From positions 1-14,985 of the forward strand of contig JBKEAC010000081.1 of NCBI GenBank assembly GCA_047971925.1: DNA of 14,985 nucleotides, given 5' to 3'. This DNA comes from JBKEDC01 sp047971925 (GTDB lineage: Bacteria > Bacteroidota > Bacteroidia > Bacteroidales > Prolixibacteraceae). Below, piece by piece: positions 1-6,473 of this stretch. A program made the position numbers and the translations under genes. Each line of letters opens with the position of its first letter. Position 1 is the first letter of the stretch. The notes beneath the pieces were generated by a model. The model was given only the letters and a program-made list of their open reading frames with translations, was not told where the DNA came from and ran no database searches.

Positions 1-190
1 TGAATTCAGTTTTTGTAATACAGGACTCCTATATGGTGAAAACTGAATTCAGTTTTTGTAATACAGGACTCCTATATGGTGAAAACTGAATTCAGTTTTT
101 GTAATACAGGACTCCTATATGGTGAAAACTGAATTCAGTTTTTACAATAAAGGACTGCCCAATGGTTAAAACTGAATTCAGTTTTTGTAA
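1..190. repeat. 43-bp tandem repeat array, left end (4 units plus a partial fifth)
   Basis: Units start at 1, 44, 87, 130 and 173, so the period is 43 bp. The first three units are identical. The fourth (130-172) is a variant in which the CCTATATGG segment is replaced by GCCCAATGG. Every unit boundary creates the perfect 18-bp palindrome AAAACTGAATTCAGTTTT, and the segment around GGACTCC forms a second, imperfect inverted repeat. The fifth unit breaks off after GTAATA and runs into the REP-like hairpins. There are no unique spacers, so it is not a CRISPR. The period is not a multiple of three, so it is not a coding repeat. The array begins at the window edge and probably extends beyond it. 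The same element recurs near 14632. Confidence 0.93.
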
Positions 191-197
191 TATATAT

Positions 198-219
198 GAC
201 GCATATCATGCATCGCTAC
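198..219 (-). repeat. REP-like hairpin with GTAG foot, copy 1
   Basis: Arms GACGCAT and ATGCATC/ATGCGTC surround the three-base loop ATC. Read on the minus strand the element begins GTAGCGATGC and folds back on itself. Hairpins with a GTAG foot are typical of REP sequences processed by RAYT/IS200-like transposases. That link is from family knowledge; no transposase gene is present here. Near-identical copies lie at 14726 and 14772. Confidence 0.7.
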
Positions 220-239
220 GAATGTTTTTTGTAATAAAA

Positions 240-263
240 GTGAGGTATGTTATGCGTCGCTAC
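240..263 (-). repeat. REP-like hairpin, degenerate copy 2
   Basis: This is a diverged copy of the hairpin at 198-219, with the right arm ATGCGTCGCTAC intact and several changes in the left arm. The two copies are separated by a T-rich spacer containing GAATGTTTTTT, the same spacer found between the right-end copies. The paired arrangement at both loci argues that the two hairpins are one composite unit. Confidence 0.6.
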
Positions 264-289
264 GGTTTGCAAATGTTTCGAGCGACTGT

Positions 290-420
290 TACAGTGCGCA
301 GCCGCGCGAAGGATTGTAGTGGAAATCCTTTTGCGGAGGAACGAAGCAAAAGATTGGAACGGAAAGCCTGGTGCCAAGCGATGGAATGCGGTGGGGAGGC
401 ACGCGCCCAAAAGAAAAAAA
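290..420 (+). other. GC-richer foldable region, possible structured RNA or repeat
   Basis: This stretch is clearly more GC- and purine-rich than its surroundings. It contains nested complementary segments: GGATT (310-314) with AATCC; CTTTTGC with GCAAAAG around the GGAGGAACGAA loop (about 328-352); and GTGCC with GGCAC flanking 371-401. Two similar half-motifs, GTAGTGGAAATCC and GGAACGGAAAGCC, sit on either side of the central stem. This pattern resembles intergenic RNA or repeat motifs seen in many Bacteroidetes genomes; Flavo-1 (Rfam) is one candidate, but I cannot verify the family. Open frames crossing it start in the repeat array and do not look like proteins. The strand is uncertain. 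Confidence 0.4.
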
Positions 421-443
421 AAGAGAGGCGGTGTTTGGAATAG

Positions 444-473
444 AAAAACCCGATAAGAAATAATCTGATCGGG
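444..473 (-). terminator. Rho-independent terminator of rubrerythrin
   Basis: Arms CCCGAT (449-454) and ATCGGG (468-473) form a 6-bp stem with a 13-nt loop. On the minus strand the stem is followed by TTTTT (444-448). It lies about 34 bp beyond the rubrerythrin stop. A shorter T run on the plus strand might let it also stop transcription coming from the left. Confidence 0.7.
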
Positions 474-506
474 CTTTAGGGGAAGGTTTTTCTAAAAATT
501 AGAATT

Positions 507-1082
507 TTAGAAGTTCATTTCGTTTACTTCGAAATATGCTTGTGGGTGCAGACAAGCAGGGCAGTTTTTAGGTGCTTTTTCGCTTTCATGCAGGAATCCG
601 CAGTTGCGACATTTCCAAGTTACTTTTTCATCTTTTTCGAAGACTTTTCCGGCTTCAAGGTTTTCATAAAGTTTGCGATATCTAGCTTCGTGATGCGCCT
701 CAACTTTGGCAATTAGTTTAAAAGCCGATGCAATTTGAGGGAATCCTTCTTCTTCGGCAATTTTTGCAAATTCGGGGTAAAGCTCGGTCCATTCTTCGTT
801 TTCACCATCGGCAGCAGCTTTCAGGTTTTCGAGTGTATTTCCGAGCACGCCAGCGGGGAAAGTTGCGGTGATTTCGACCATTCCGCCTTCTAAGAAGTTG
901 AAGAAACGTTTTGCATGTTCTTTTTCTTGCTCGGCTGTTTCCATGAAAATTGCCGCCATTTGCTCTAAACCTTCTTTGCGTGCAATGCTAGCAAACATGG
1001 TGTATCGGTTTCTTGCTTGAGATTCTCCGGCAAATGATTTTAATAGGTTTTGTTCTGTTTTTGTTCCTTTTAAAGTTGTCAT
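507..1082 (-). CDS. rbr: Rubrerythrin
   Basis: The 191-residue product has the usual two-domain rubrerythrin layout. The N-terminal ferritin-like four-helix bundle (about 1-145) carries the diiron ligands: Glu20, the ExxH pair Glu53/His56, Glu94, and the second ExxH pair Glu128/His131. The C-terminal rubredoxin-like domain has two Cys-x-x-Cys knuckles (158-161 and 174-177) for a single iron. Family knowledge: rubrerythrin reduces hydrogen peroxide to water in the cytoplasm of anaerobes and microaerophiles, with electrons from NADH via rubredoxin-type carriers. The start at 1082 (MTTLKGTKTEQN) matches the family. The gene is monocistronic, with its own terminator, and diverges from the SDR gene. 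A 15-bp palindrome of Fur/PerR geometry lies 76-90 bp upstream of the start. All expected ligands are present. Confidence 0.96.
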   Translation of the reverse strand: MTTLKGTKTEQNLLKSFAGESQARNRYTMFASIARKEGLEQMAAIFMETAEQEKEHAKRFFNFLEGGMVEITATFPAGVLGNTLENLKAAADGENEEWTELYPEFAKIAEEEGFPQIASAFKLIAKVEAHHEARYRKLYENLEAGKVFEKDEKVTWKCRNCGFLHESEKAPKNCPACLHPQAYFEVNEMNF

Positions 1083-1157
1083 AATATTATGTGTTTAACT
1101 TAAACTACCGAAAGAACGCACTTTTTATTGAGAATGTTTTCATTTCAGAACAGTTTA

Positions 1158-1172
1158 TATTTAGACTAAATA
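1158..1172. promoter_or_regulatory. Perfect 7-1-7 palindrome, candidate PerR/Fur-family operator
   Basis: TATTTAG-A-CTAAATA is a perfect inverted repeat with a single central base. This is the same 7-1-7 geometry as Fur-family boxes (PerR consensus TTATAATnATTATAA). It lies in the divergent region, 76 bp upstream of the rubrerythrin start. Rubrerythrin is a known PerR target in several anaerobes, so peroxide-responsive control is plausible. The base sequence differs from the Bacillus consensus, so the assignment is inference. Confidence 0.45.
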
Positions 1173-1317
1173 GTGTTTTGCGGTTTTGGATTGTTTTAGG
1201 AATTAATTTCACATTGAAAATGAATGATCTTAGGGTTCTAATGTTGTTTTATTATTATTTTAAATATGCACTATAATATTTTAACTTGATTTATGCAGTT
1301 GATTCATTTTCTTTCAT

Positions 1318-1325
1318 TATCTTCG
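1318..1325 (+). promoter_or_regulatory. Possible -7 box for the SDR gene
   Basis: TATCTTCG matches the Bacteroidetes -7 consensus TAnnTTTG except at one base. A TTG lies 16 bp upstream (1299-1301). It would start transcription about 14 nt before the ATG at 1346. The match is weak, and AT-rich sequence gives such hits by chance. Confidence 0.25.
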
Positions 1326-1345
1326 CCTCATTAATCACAAACACA

Positions 1346-1996
1346 ATGAAAATAATAATTTTAGGAGCTACGGGCTCAACAGGTCTTGATTTATTAAATC
1401 AGTCCTTATCGGATGATAAGATTAGTGAGGTAATCGTTTTTGTGCGACGGAAGTTGCATTTAAAGCACCCCAAGCTCACTTGCCATGTTGTTAATTTCGA
1501 TTTGCCCGAGAAATGGAATCACCTGATTGAAGGCGATGTAGTTTTCTCATGTTTGGGAACAACTTTGAAAGATGCTGGTAGCAAAGAAGCCCAATTTGAG
1601 GTTGACTATATGTATCAATATGAGTTTGCTCATTCGGCTAAAATTAATGGTGTGAAGCAATATGTGCTAGTTTCATCGGTTGGAGCATCGACAAAGTCGC
1701 CCTTCTTCTACACTCGAATAAAAGGTGCATTGGAGGAGAGCATTCAGAAGTTGAATTTCAAAGAATTGATTATTTTCCGTCCACCAAGTTTAATTCGCCC
1801 AGAAAGCACTCGTAATTCTGAAATTATTGGTGTGAAATTGTTGCAGTTTTTAAATAAAATTGGTTTGTTCCGCAGTGCCTCGCCTCTTCCAACAGAGGAA
1901 TTGGCAAAAGCTATGTTGATTGCTTCTCCATCGGGCGTTAAAGGTACTCGAATTTTCCAAGCAAAAGATATTCGCAGTTTGTTGCAACAGGCTTAA
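1346..1996 (+). CDS. Atypical short-chain dehydrogenase / NAD(P)-binding protein (HTATIP2-like)
   Basis: The product is 216 residues. It opens with a Rossmann first strand and glycine motif GATGSTG (7-13). Other SDR landmarks are Ser110-Ser111 and a Tyr122-x-x-x-Lys126 pair, followed by the RPPSLIRP segment (145-152). The short length and missing substrate-binding extension resemble atypical SDRs of the TIP30/HTATIP2 type. Substrate and pathway cannot be read from the sequence. A longer frame opens at a TTG at 1286, but its extra 20 residues are hydrophobic and unrelated to the Rossmann fold. The ATG at 1346 puts MKIIILGATG at the N-terminus as in relatives, so I chose it. The gene diverges from rubrerythrin and converges on mnmE, so it is probably transcribed alone. 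Confidence 0.85.
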   Translation: MKIIILGATGSTGLDLLNQSLSDDKISEVIVFVRRKLHLKHPKLTCHVVNFDLPEKWNHLIEGDVVFSCLGTTLKDAGSKEAQFEVDYMYQYEFAHSAKINGVKQYVLVSSVGASTKSPFFYTRIKGALEESIQKLNFKELIIFRPPSLIRPESTRNSEIIGVKLLQFLNKIGLFRSASPLPTEELAKAMLIASPSGVKGTRIFQAKDIRSLLQQA

Positions 1997-2048
1997 TTGC
2001 TCAAATGAACGGAGCCTCGAATTGGTAAGGCTCACATTATATAATAAA

Positions 2049-2235
2049 GGGGACTTCTAAAAATTAGTTTTAAATTGGGGAAGCTGCTAAATACAGCTGT
2101 TGTTCATTTTGTTTTCTGAGCGTATCTTTTGCACTAATTTCTTAAACCATAGCTCGCTATGCTTCTGTGAAATTAGACCAAAATCTATCTCCCATAAAAT
2201 CAAAATGACCTAACAGCTAATTTCTAGAAGTCCCC
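2049..2235. mobile_element. 187-bp fold-back element with 19-bp terminal inverted repeats (MITE-like)
   Basis: The ends are GGGGACTTCTAAAAATTAG (2049-2067) and its reverse complement at 2217-2235, with 18 of 19 positions matching. The interior also folds: the left arm from 2097 (CTGTTG, TTCATTTTG, ACTAATTTC) mirrors the right arm from 2216 backwards. The apex is CATAGC-TC-GCTATG (2148-2161). The left arm carries roughly 25-30 extra bases (about 2068-2096) absent from the right. TAAA borders both ends and could be a 4-bp target duplication. There is no coding capacity. This is the shape of a non-autonomous fold-back insertion or a large structured RNA hairpin; a mobile origin is inference. Confidence 0.7.
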
Positions 2236-2241
2236 TAAAAA

Positions 2242-2265
2242 AAAAGCCCTAGTTATAGGGCTTTT
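2242..2265. terminator. Bidirectional terminator between the SDR gene and mnmE
   Basis: A perfect 10-bp stem, AAAAGCCCTA (2242-2251) with TAGGGCTTTT (2256-2265), has a 4-nt loop. An A run on the left gives a long T run for minus-strand transcripts, and TTTT on the right serves plus-strand transcripts. It sits between two convergent genes, 41 bp past the mnmE stop. Confidence 0.9.
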
Positions 2266-2306
2266 AAGTGTGTTTAATGGTTGTTTTGTGTTTGGTTGTT
2301 TGGCGG

Positions 2307-3701
2307 TTACTTGCCGATGCAGAAGTTTTTGAAAATATGCCCTAAAACTTCGTCGTGAACGATATCGCCTGTAAGTTCTTGCAATGCATAGTTCGCCTCG
2401 CGAATATCTTGCGCTAGGAAATCGCCTCCGATTTGAGCCTTAATTCCATCGAGCACACGCAAAAGTGCCGATTGCGCATTCTTCAATGCATTATAGTGTC
2501 GCATGTTCGACACAATGATATCATTGCCATCAACCAGATTAAGCGGACTGTTTTCAACAAGCAAATTCTCAAGTTCAATTAAATTCTGACGTTCTTTAGC
2601 CGAAATAAATACCAGATTCTCATTTTCAGATAAAGTCAACGCCATCATGAACTGATTAAACTTTAAACGCTCCACCTTGTCGCTTTTGTTTGCAACGATA
2701 ATAAGCTGCTGATTATCGATGCGCTGACGAATCTGTTCTAAATGAGCTGTAATTTCGCTAATCGACTTGGTGAAATCAAGAACCAAGAGCACAATGTCGG
2801 CTTGCTCCAATTTATTATAGCTTCGCTCAATCCCAATTTTCTCAATTGCATCGTTGGTTTCACGCAAACCTGCCGTATCGAAAAATCGGAAGCTCGTGCC
2901 TCGAATGTTAATAACATCTTCAATCACATCGCGCGTTGTGCCATGAATATCTGAAACGATGGCTCGCTCTTCATTAAGCAAAACATTTAACAACGTTGAT
3001 TTCCCAGCGTTTGTTTCACCCACGATGGCAACAGGCACACCATTTTTTAGTGCATTTCCCAGCTTAAATGAATCGGCGAGAGTTGAAATTTTATGCTCAA
3101 CTTCCAAGCACAATTTAAATAACTCTTCCCTATTGGCAAATTCCACATCTTCTTCGCTAAAATCTAATTCCAATTCAACCATAGCCATGAAATTCAACAT
3201 TTGTTCGCGCAATTGTGCAATTTCTTTCGAAAAGCCTCCGCGCATTTGCTTCAATGCCATTTTGTGATTGGCTGCATTGCTCGACGAGATGAGATCGGCA
3301 ACTGCTTCTGCTTGCGATAAATCCATTTTACCATTCAAAAATGCTCGCTGAGTAAATTCGCCTGGTCGAGCCATAACTGCTCCACGATCGATGAGCAATT
3401 GCAAAATGCGCTGCTGAATATAAACCGACCCATGACATGAAATTTCCACCACATGTTCACCCGTGAATGAATGAGGCGCACGGAAAATAGAAACGATCAC
3501 TTCATCAATGTCATTATCGCCATCGAAAATAGTTCCAAAATGCAAGGTGTTTGCTTTCTGACACTGCAATTGCTTTTCTTTTTTAACGGAACGAAAAACG
3601 CAATCGCCTATTGCAATCGCATCACTTCCTGAAAGACGAATTGTGGCAATGGCTCCCATGCCAGGCGAAGTGGCAATGGCGCATATAGTGGTTTGCTCCA
3701 T
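2307..3701 (-). CDS. mnmE: tRNA uridine-5-carboxymethylaminomethyl modification GTPase MnmE
   Basis: The product is 464 residues, normal for MnmE/TrmE. The N-terminal tetrahydrofolate-binding domain spans about 1-120. Helical regions surround an inserted Ras-like G domain (about 221-380) with G1 GETNAGKS (228-235), G3 DTAG (275-278), G4 NKSD (338-341) and G5 SAK (367-369). The protein ends in the diagnostic CIGK (461-464), whose Cys is catalytically important. With MnmG it adds the cmnm5 or nm5 group to wobble U34 of certain tRNAs. The frame stays open to 3776, but the 25 extra codons are unlike the family. The ATG at 3701 gives MEQTTICAIATSPG, follows GGAAACACC, and lies 14 nt after the predicted transcription start. 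mnmG is not in this window. Confidence 0.97.
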   Translation of the reverse strand: MEQTTICAIATSPGMGAIATIRLSGSDAIAIGDCVFRSVKKEKQLQCQKANTLHFGTIFDGDNDIDEVIVSIFRAPHSFTGEHVVEISCHGSVYIQQRILQLLIDRGAVMARPGEFTQRAFLNGKMDLSQAEAVADLISSSNAANHKMALKQMRGGFSKEIAQLREQMLNFMAMVELELDFSEEDVEFANREELFKLCLEVEHKISTLADSFKLGNALKNGVPVAIVGETNAGKSTLLNVLLNEERAIVSDIHGTTRDVIEDVINIRGTSFRFFDTAGLRETNDAIEKIGIERSYNKLEQADIVLLVLDFTKSISEITAHLEQIRQRIDNQQLIIVANKSDKVERLKFNQFMMALTLSENENLVFISAKERQNLIELENLLVENSPLNLVDGNDIIVSNMRHYNALKNAQSALLRVLDGIKAQIGGDFLAQDIREANYALQELTGDIVHDEVLGHIFKNFCIGK

Positions 3702-3721
3702 GGTGTTTCCTTTTTTTTTGG

Positions 3722-3729
3722 CAAAGATA
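3722..3729 (-). promoter_or_regulatory. Predicted -7 box of the mnmE promoter
   Basis: On the minus strand this reads TATCTTTG, a full match to the Bacteroidetes -7 consensus TAnnTTTG. It would initiate near 3715, leaving a short leader before the ATG at 3701. This favours the shorter mnmE start over the one at 3776. No clear -33 TTTG is visible at the usual spacing. Confidence 0.5.
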
Positions 3730-3826
3730 ATATTAAAGGCGGTGTTATAACAGCGTAAAGAGAGGAAGTGTTGCAATTAAAAACACAAATATCTATAAAA
3801 ACAAGCCATAACTTGCAGAATGGTAT

Positions 3827-3834
3827 TATATTTG
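3827..3834 (+). promoter_or_regulatory. Predicted -7 box of the fabG promoter
   Basis: TATATTTG fully matches TAnnTTTG and lies in the mnmE-fabG divergent region. Initiation near 3841 would give a leader of about 99 nt. A -33 element at standard spacing was not found, so this rests on the -7 box alone. Confidence 0.4.
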
Positions 3835-3939
3835 CAATCTGATTGAAAATCATTTTAGCAAATAAAATATTGCTCAGCTCGATAAACGAGTGAACACAAA
3901 AACTTTATTTATGCGAAATTTTAACCAAAACAAAAATAC

Positions 3940-4686
3940 ATGAAACTATTAGCAGGAAAAACAGCGATAATTACTGGAGCTTCCAGAGGTATTGGTAAAG
4001 CCATCGCTCTGAAATTTGCAGAAGCTGGTTGCAACATTGCTTTCACCGACTTATTTGAAAATGAAGCCATGAAGCAAACAGAAGCAGAACTTATTGCTTT
4101 AGGTGTTAAAGCGAAAGGATATGCCTCAAATGCTGCCGACTTTGCCGACACCGACGCCGTTGTTAGTCGAATTGAAAAAGACTTCGAAAGCATCGACGCA
4201 CTAGTAAACAACGCGGGAATTACAAAAGACACCCTATTAATGCGCATGACCGAAGAACAATGGGATGCTGTTATCAATGTAAACCTGAAATCTGTTTTCA
4301 ACTTCACAAAAGCAGTTCAACGAACCATGCTTAAACAAAAAAGTGGGTCGATAATCAACCTCAGTTCAGTGGTTGGTGTTAGCGGAAATGCTGGTCAATC
4401 GAACTATTCTGCATCAAAAGCAGGTATCATTGGATTCACCAAATCAATCGCCAAAGAACTCGGTTCTCGTGGCGTGCGTTCGAACGCTATTGCTCCCGGA
4501 TTCATCATCACTGAGATGACTGGAGCTATTCCCGAAGAAGCTCGCAAAGCTTGGGAAGCATCAATTCCAATGAAACGTGGAGGCACACCAGAAGAAGTAG
4601 CAAAAGTTGCTTTATTCCTAGCGTCTGACCTTTCTTCATTCGTAAGCGGACAAGTTATCAACGTGTGCGGTGCAATGAACACCTAG
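3940..4686 (+). CDS. fabG: 3-oxoacyl-[acyl-carrier-protein] reductase FabG
   Basis: The product is 248 residues, the typical size of a classical SDR. Visible are the NADPH-binding GASRGIG (13-19), NNAG (90-93), and the catalytic tetrad Asn115, Ser143, Tyr156, Lys160 in the YSASK context, then IAPGFI (185-190). The segment NNAGITKDTLLMRM is characteristic of FabG, which reduces 3-oxoacyl-ACP in fatty-acid elongation in the cytoplasm. The C-terminus reads VCGAMNT, a slight departure from the usual GG-M ending. No other fab or acpP gene is adjacent, so it lies outside a classical fab cluster. A different 3-oxoacyl or hydroxyacyl substrate cannot be excluded. It has its own upstream region and a terminator downstream. 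Confidence 0.9.
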   Translation: MKLLAGKTAIITGASRGIGKAIALKFAEAGCNIAFTDLFENEAMKQTEAELIALGVKAKGYASNAADFADTDAVVSRIEKDFESIDALVNNAGITKDTLLMRMTEEQWDAVINVNLKSVFNFTKAVQRTMLKQKSGSIINLSSVVGVSGNAGQSNYSASKAGIIGFTKSIAKELGSRGVRSNAIAPGFIITEMTGAIPEEARKAWEASIPMKRGGTPEEVAKVALFLASDLSSFVSGQVINVCGAMNT

Positions 4687-4707
4687 AAAAAGCAAGATAA
4701 TCAAAAT

Positions 4708-4753
4708 AAAAAGCTGCAAGCCATGATCACAAATCACATGCTTGCAGCTTTTT
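4708..4753. terminator. Bidirectional terminator between fabG and the GH28 gene
   Basis: AAAAAGCTGCAAG (4708-4720) pairs perfectly with CTTGCAGCTTTTT (4741-4753). After a one-base bulge, the inner CATG segments extend the stem. T runs occur on both strands, suiting two convergent genes. It lies 21 bp after the fabG stop and 16 bp after the GH28 stop. Confidence 0.92.
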
Positions 4754-4769
4754 TCATTCAAGAACAACG

Positions 4770-6086
4770 CTAATCGACCACCTCAACATCAATCACCTTC
4801 ACATTCTGAATAAAGTTCAAAGGAATTTCTTTCTTCGCATTCCCCTTAATCTGCAATTTCTCGAAAGTGAAATCAGTTAACTCATACTGATTCGACTCTT
4901 GAACATCAAACACGGCATCGCAAGTCAATTCCAAATTTCGCATAACTATATTCGAGGAATATGACTTTGGCATTTGTTCCCCATCGGGTAAGTTAAAAAA
5001 CTGAGTCCATGGTTTAATGTAAAGCATCGTTTTCACATCGCCTTTAATATTGCTCACTTCAATATATTCATAATTTTGTGGCGTATCGGGACGCATCTTC
5101 AACCACAACAAACGCTGAGCATTATTAATCGTGATGTTCCGCAAAATGATGTTATAATTATGAACCGACTCACTACCGCAAGTCAATGCGCCATGACAAA
5201 AACCATAGGTACAATCTTCGATAATAATATTTCGATTCTCGCCATTTTCAGGTTTCTCATCGGCTCCAAAGCCTTTTCCACCTTTCAGCGCCACAGCATC
5301 ATCATTAACCGACATGTAACAATTTTTAATGAGCATATTAGTGCACACATCAACATCAACGGCATCGGTACTTGGGGCTTTCACAGGGGCTTTAGGCGAA
5401 TAAATGTACAAACTAAGCAATTTCACATTCTCGCACTTATAAAAGTGTGTAGTCCAAAAAGGCGAATTAACCAAGCGAACATTTGAAAGCTGCACATTCT
5501 TACAATTTGAAACATAAACCAATCGAGGTCGCATTTCATCTTTGTTGGTGCATGTTGGATTGAATGCTCTACGCAACCAAAATGCACGCCAATATCTCAA
5601 CCCATTACCATCAATTGTTCCCTTTCCCGAAATAGTAAAACCATCAAGCCCATCGGCATTAATCAATGCTGAAAAATAACGGCAAGATTCCCCCTCAATT
5701 CGAGTATCCAGCAATGGAAAATCAACGATATCATCACTCCCCTTCAATCGGGCATTTTCAGCTAAATGCAGATGAGTTCCTTGTTTAAAGAAGAGGGCTC
5801 CGGTTAAAAAAGTACCTTCAGGAATGACAATTGCCCCACCCCCATTTTGAGCAGCCCGATCAATTACAGCCTGAATTTCGTTGGTTTGCAAAATCAAACT
5901 ATCTTTTGCCACTCCATGCTCCGTAATAACATAAATCTTACCCAAATCGCTTAGCTTTGTTAGCTCATTTTTATAAAACCAATTGGGTATTTTCGTTCCA
6001 TCGGGAAATTTATTTTGAGCAGAAACCAGCATGTTACAGCCAATGCAAAACAAGAAAAGCAGAATCGTGAATTTCTTCATATTCAT
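4770..6086 (-). CDS. Secreted glycoside hydrolase family 28 protein (polygalacturonase-like)
   Basis: The 438-residue product starts with a signal peptide: Lys-Lys, a hydrophobic core (6-18), then VSAQ with likely cleavage near residue 24. A Cys at 17 is preceded by CIG, a poor lipobox, so a lipoprotein is less likely. The rest is a right-handed beta-helix typical of GH28. Active-site landmarks are TDAVD (Asp241), NDDAV (Asp262, Asp263), CHG (His298) and WLKM (Lys330, in place of the usual RIK). These match the three catalytic acids, the GHG motif and the substrate-binding basic motif of polygalacturonases. The expected role is hydrolysis of pectin backbone or related uronate linkages after export. 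Start 6086 (MNMKK) and 6080 (MKK) are both possible. No SusC/SusD or other pectin genes are adjacent, so the exact substrate is open. Confidence 0.85.
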   Translation of the reverse strand: MNMKKFTILLFLFCIGCNMLVSAQNKFPDGTKIPNWFYKNELTKLSDLGKIYVITEHGVAKDSLILQTNEIQAVIDRAAQNGGGAIVIPEGTFLTGALFFKQGTHLHLAENARLKGSDDIVDFPLLDTRIEGESCRYFSALINADGLDGFTISGKGTIDGNGLRYWRAFWLRRAFNPTCTNKDEMRPRLVYVSNCKNVQLSNVRLVNSPFWTTHFYKCENVKLLSLYIYSPKAPVKAPSTDAVDVDVCTNMLIKNCYMSVNDDAVALKGGKGFGADEKPENGENRNIIIEDCTYGFCHGALTCGSESVHNYNIILRNITINNAQRLLWLKMRPDTPQNYEYIEVSNIKGDVKTMLYIKPWTQFFNLPDGEQMPKSYSSNIVMRNLELTCDAVFDVQESNQYELTDFTFEKLQIKGNAKKEIPLNFIQNVKVIDVEVVD

Positions 6087-6156
6087 TTTTTTTAAAAATT
6101 ATTAATGCTGCAAGATAGCTCTATTTTACCTTCGACACATGTCAAATTTCGGAAAA

Positions 6157-6164
6157 CAAATGTA
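6157..6164 (-). promoter_or_regulatory. Predicted -7 box for the GH28 gene
   Basis: The minus strand reads TACATTTG, a full TAnnTTTG match. Initiation near 6150 would leave a leader of about 64 nt, AT-rich and without a Shine-Dalgarno. No -33 TTTG is visible at normal spacing. Confidence 0.35.
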
Positions 6165-6362
6165 ATATCGTACACATTGGCACCTTTTGGGCTCATTTAT
6201 TAGGCAATTCACTCCTCCTCTGTTAGTGTGTTGCTAATAAATTCAGAAAATACAGAACTGGGCTCAGAAAATTATTGACAGTACCTCAGCTTGTAATCTT
6301 GGTTTTTCATGTCCATTCGGAGAACTTGTGCTTGGAATATGATTCATTCGATTTTCATGCCT
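6165..6362. other. Intergenic stretch with no recognised content
   Basis: Between the GH28 promoter region and the terminator at 6363 I see no open frame of note, no strong hairpin and no repeat. Together with its flanks it makes a 387-bp gap (6087-6473) between two minus-strand genes that are transcribed separately. Confidence 0.6.
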
Positions 6363-6407
6363 CAAAAAAAAAGCGCACACTTCATGAAACATGACAGTGT
6401 GCGCTTT
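6363..6407 (-). terminator. Strong terminator downstream of the small helical protein gene
   Basis: AAAGCGCACACT (6370-6381) pairs perfectly with AGTGTGCGCTTT (6396-6407). The loop carries a further TCATG/CATGA pairing around AAA. On the minus strand it is followed by a run of T (6364-6372). It lies 67 bp beyond the stop at 6474. Confidence 0.9.
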
Positions 6408-6473
6408 CAATTTAAACCCTCATTCAGTTGACTAACGTCGCATGCTGAAGACTTATCGCTTCTTTAAATAAAC

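Noticed and set aside
1..190. CRISPR array at the left end
   Set aside because: Units are contiguous and near identical with no unique spacers, the palindrome spans unit borders, and no cas gene is present.
162..443. 93-codon open frame on the plus strand, and a similar frame at 14649-14837
   Set aside because: Both begin inside the repeat element at the same ATGGT(T/A)AAAACTG segment and run through hairpins. Shared N-terminal residues come from the DNA repeat, and neither looks like a protein.
1286..1345. Upstream TTG start for the SDR protein
   Set aside because: The extra 20 residues precede the Rossmann strand that normally opens such proteins, and the ATG at 1346 fits the family.
3702..3776. 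Longer mnmE start at 3776
   Set aside because: The extension is not family-like, and the predicted -7 box at 3722-3729 would lie inside it.
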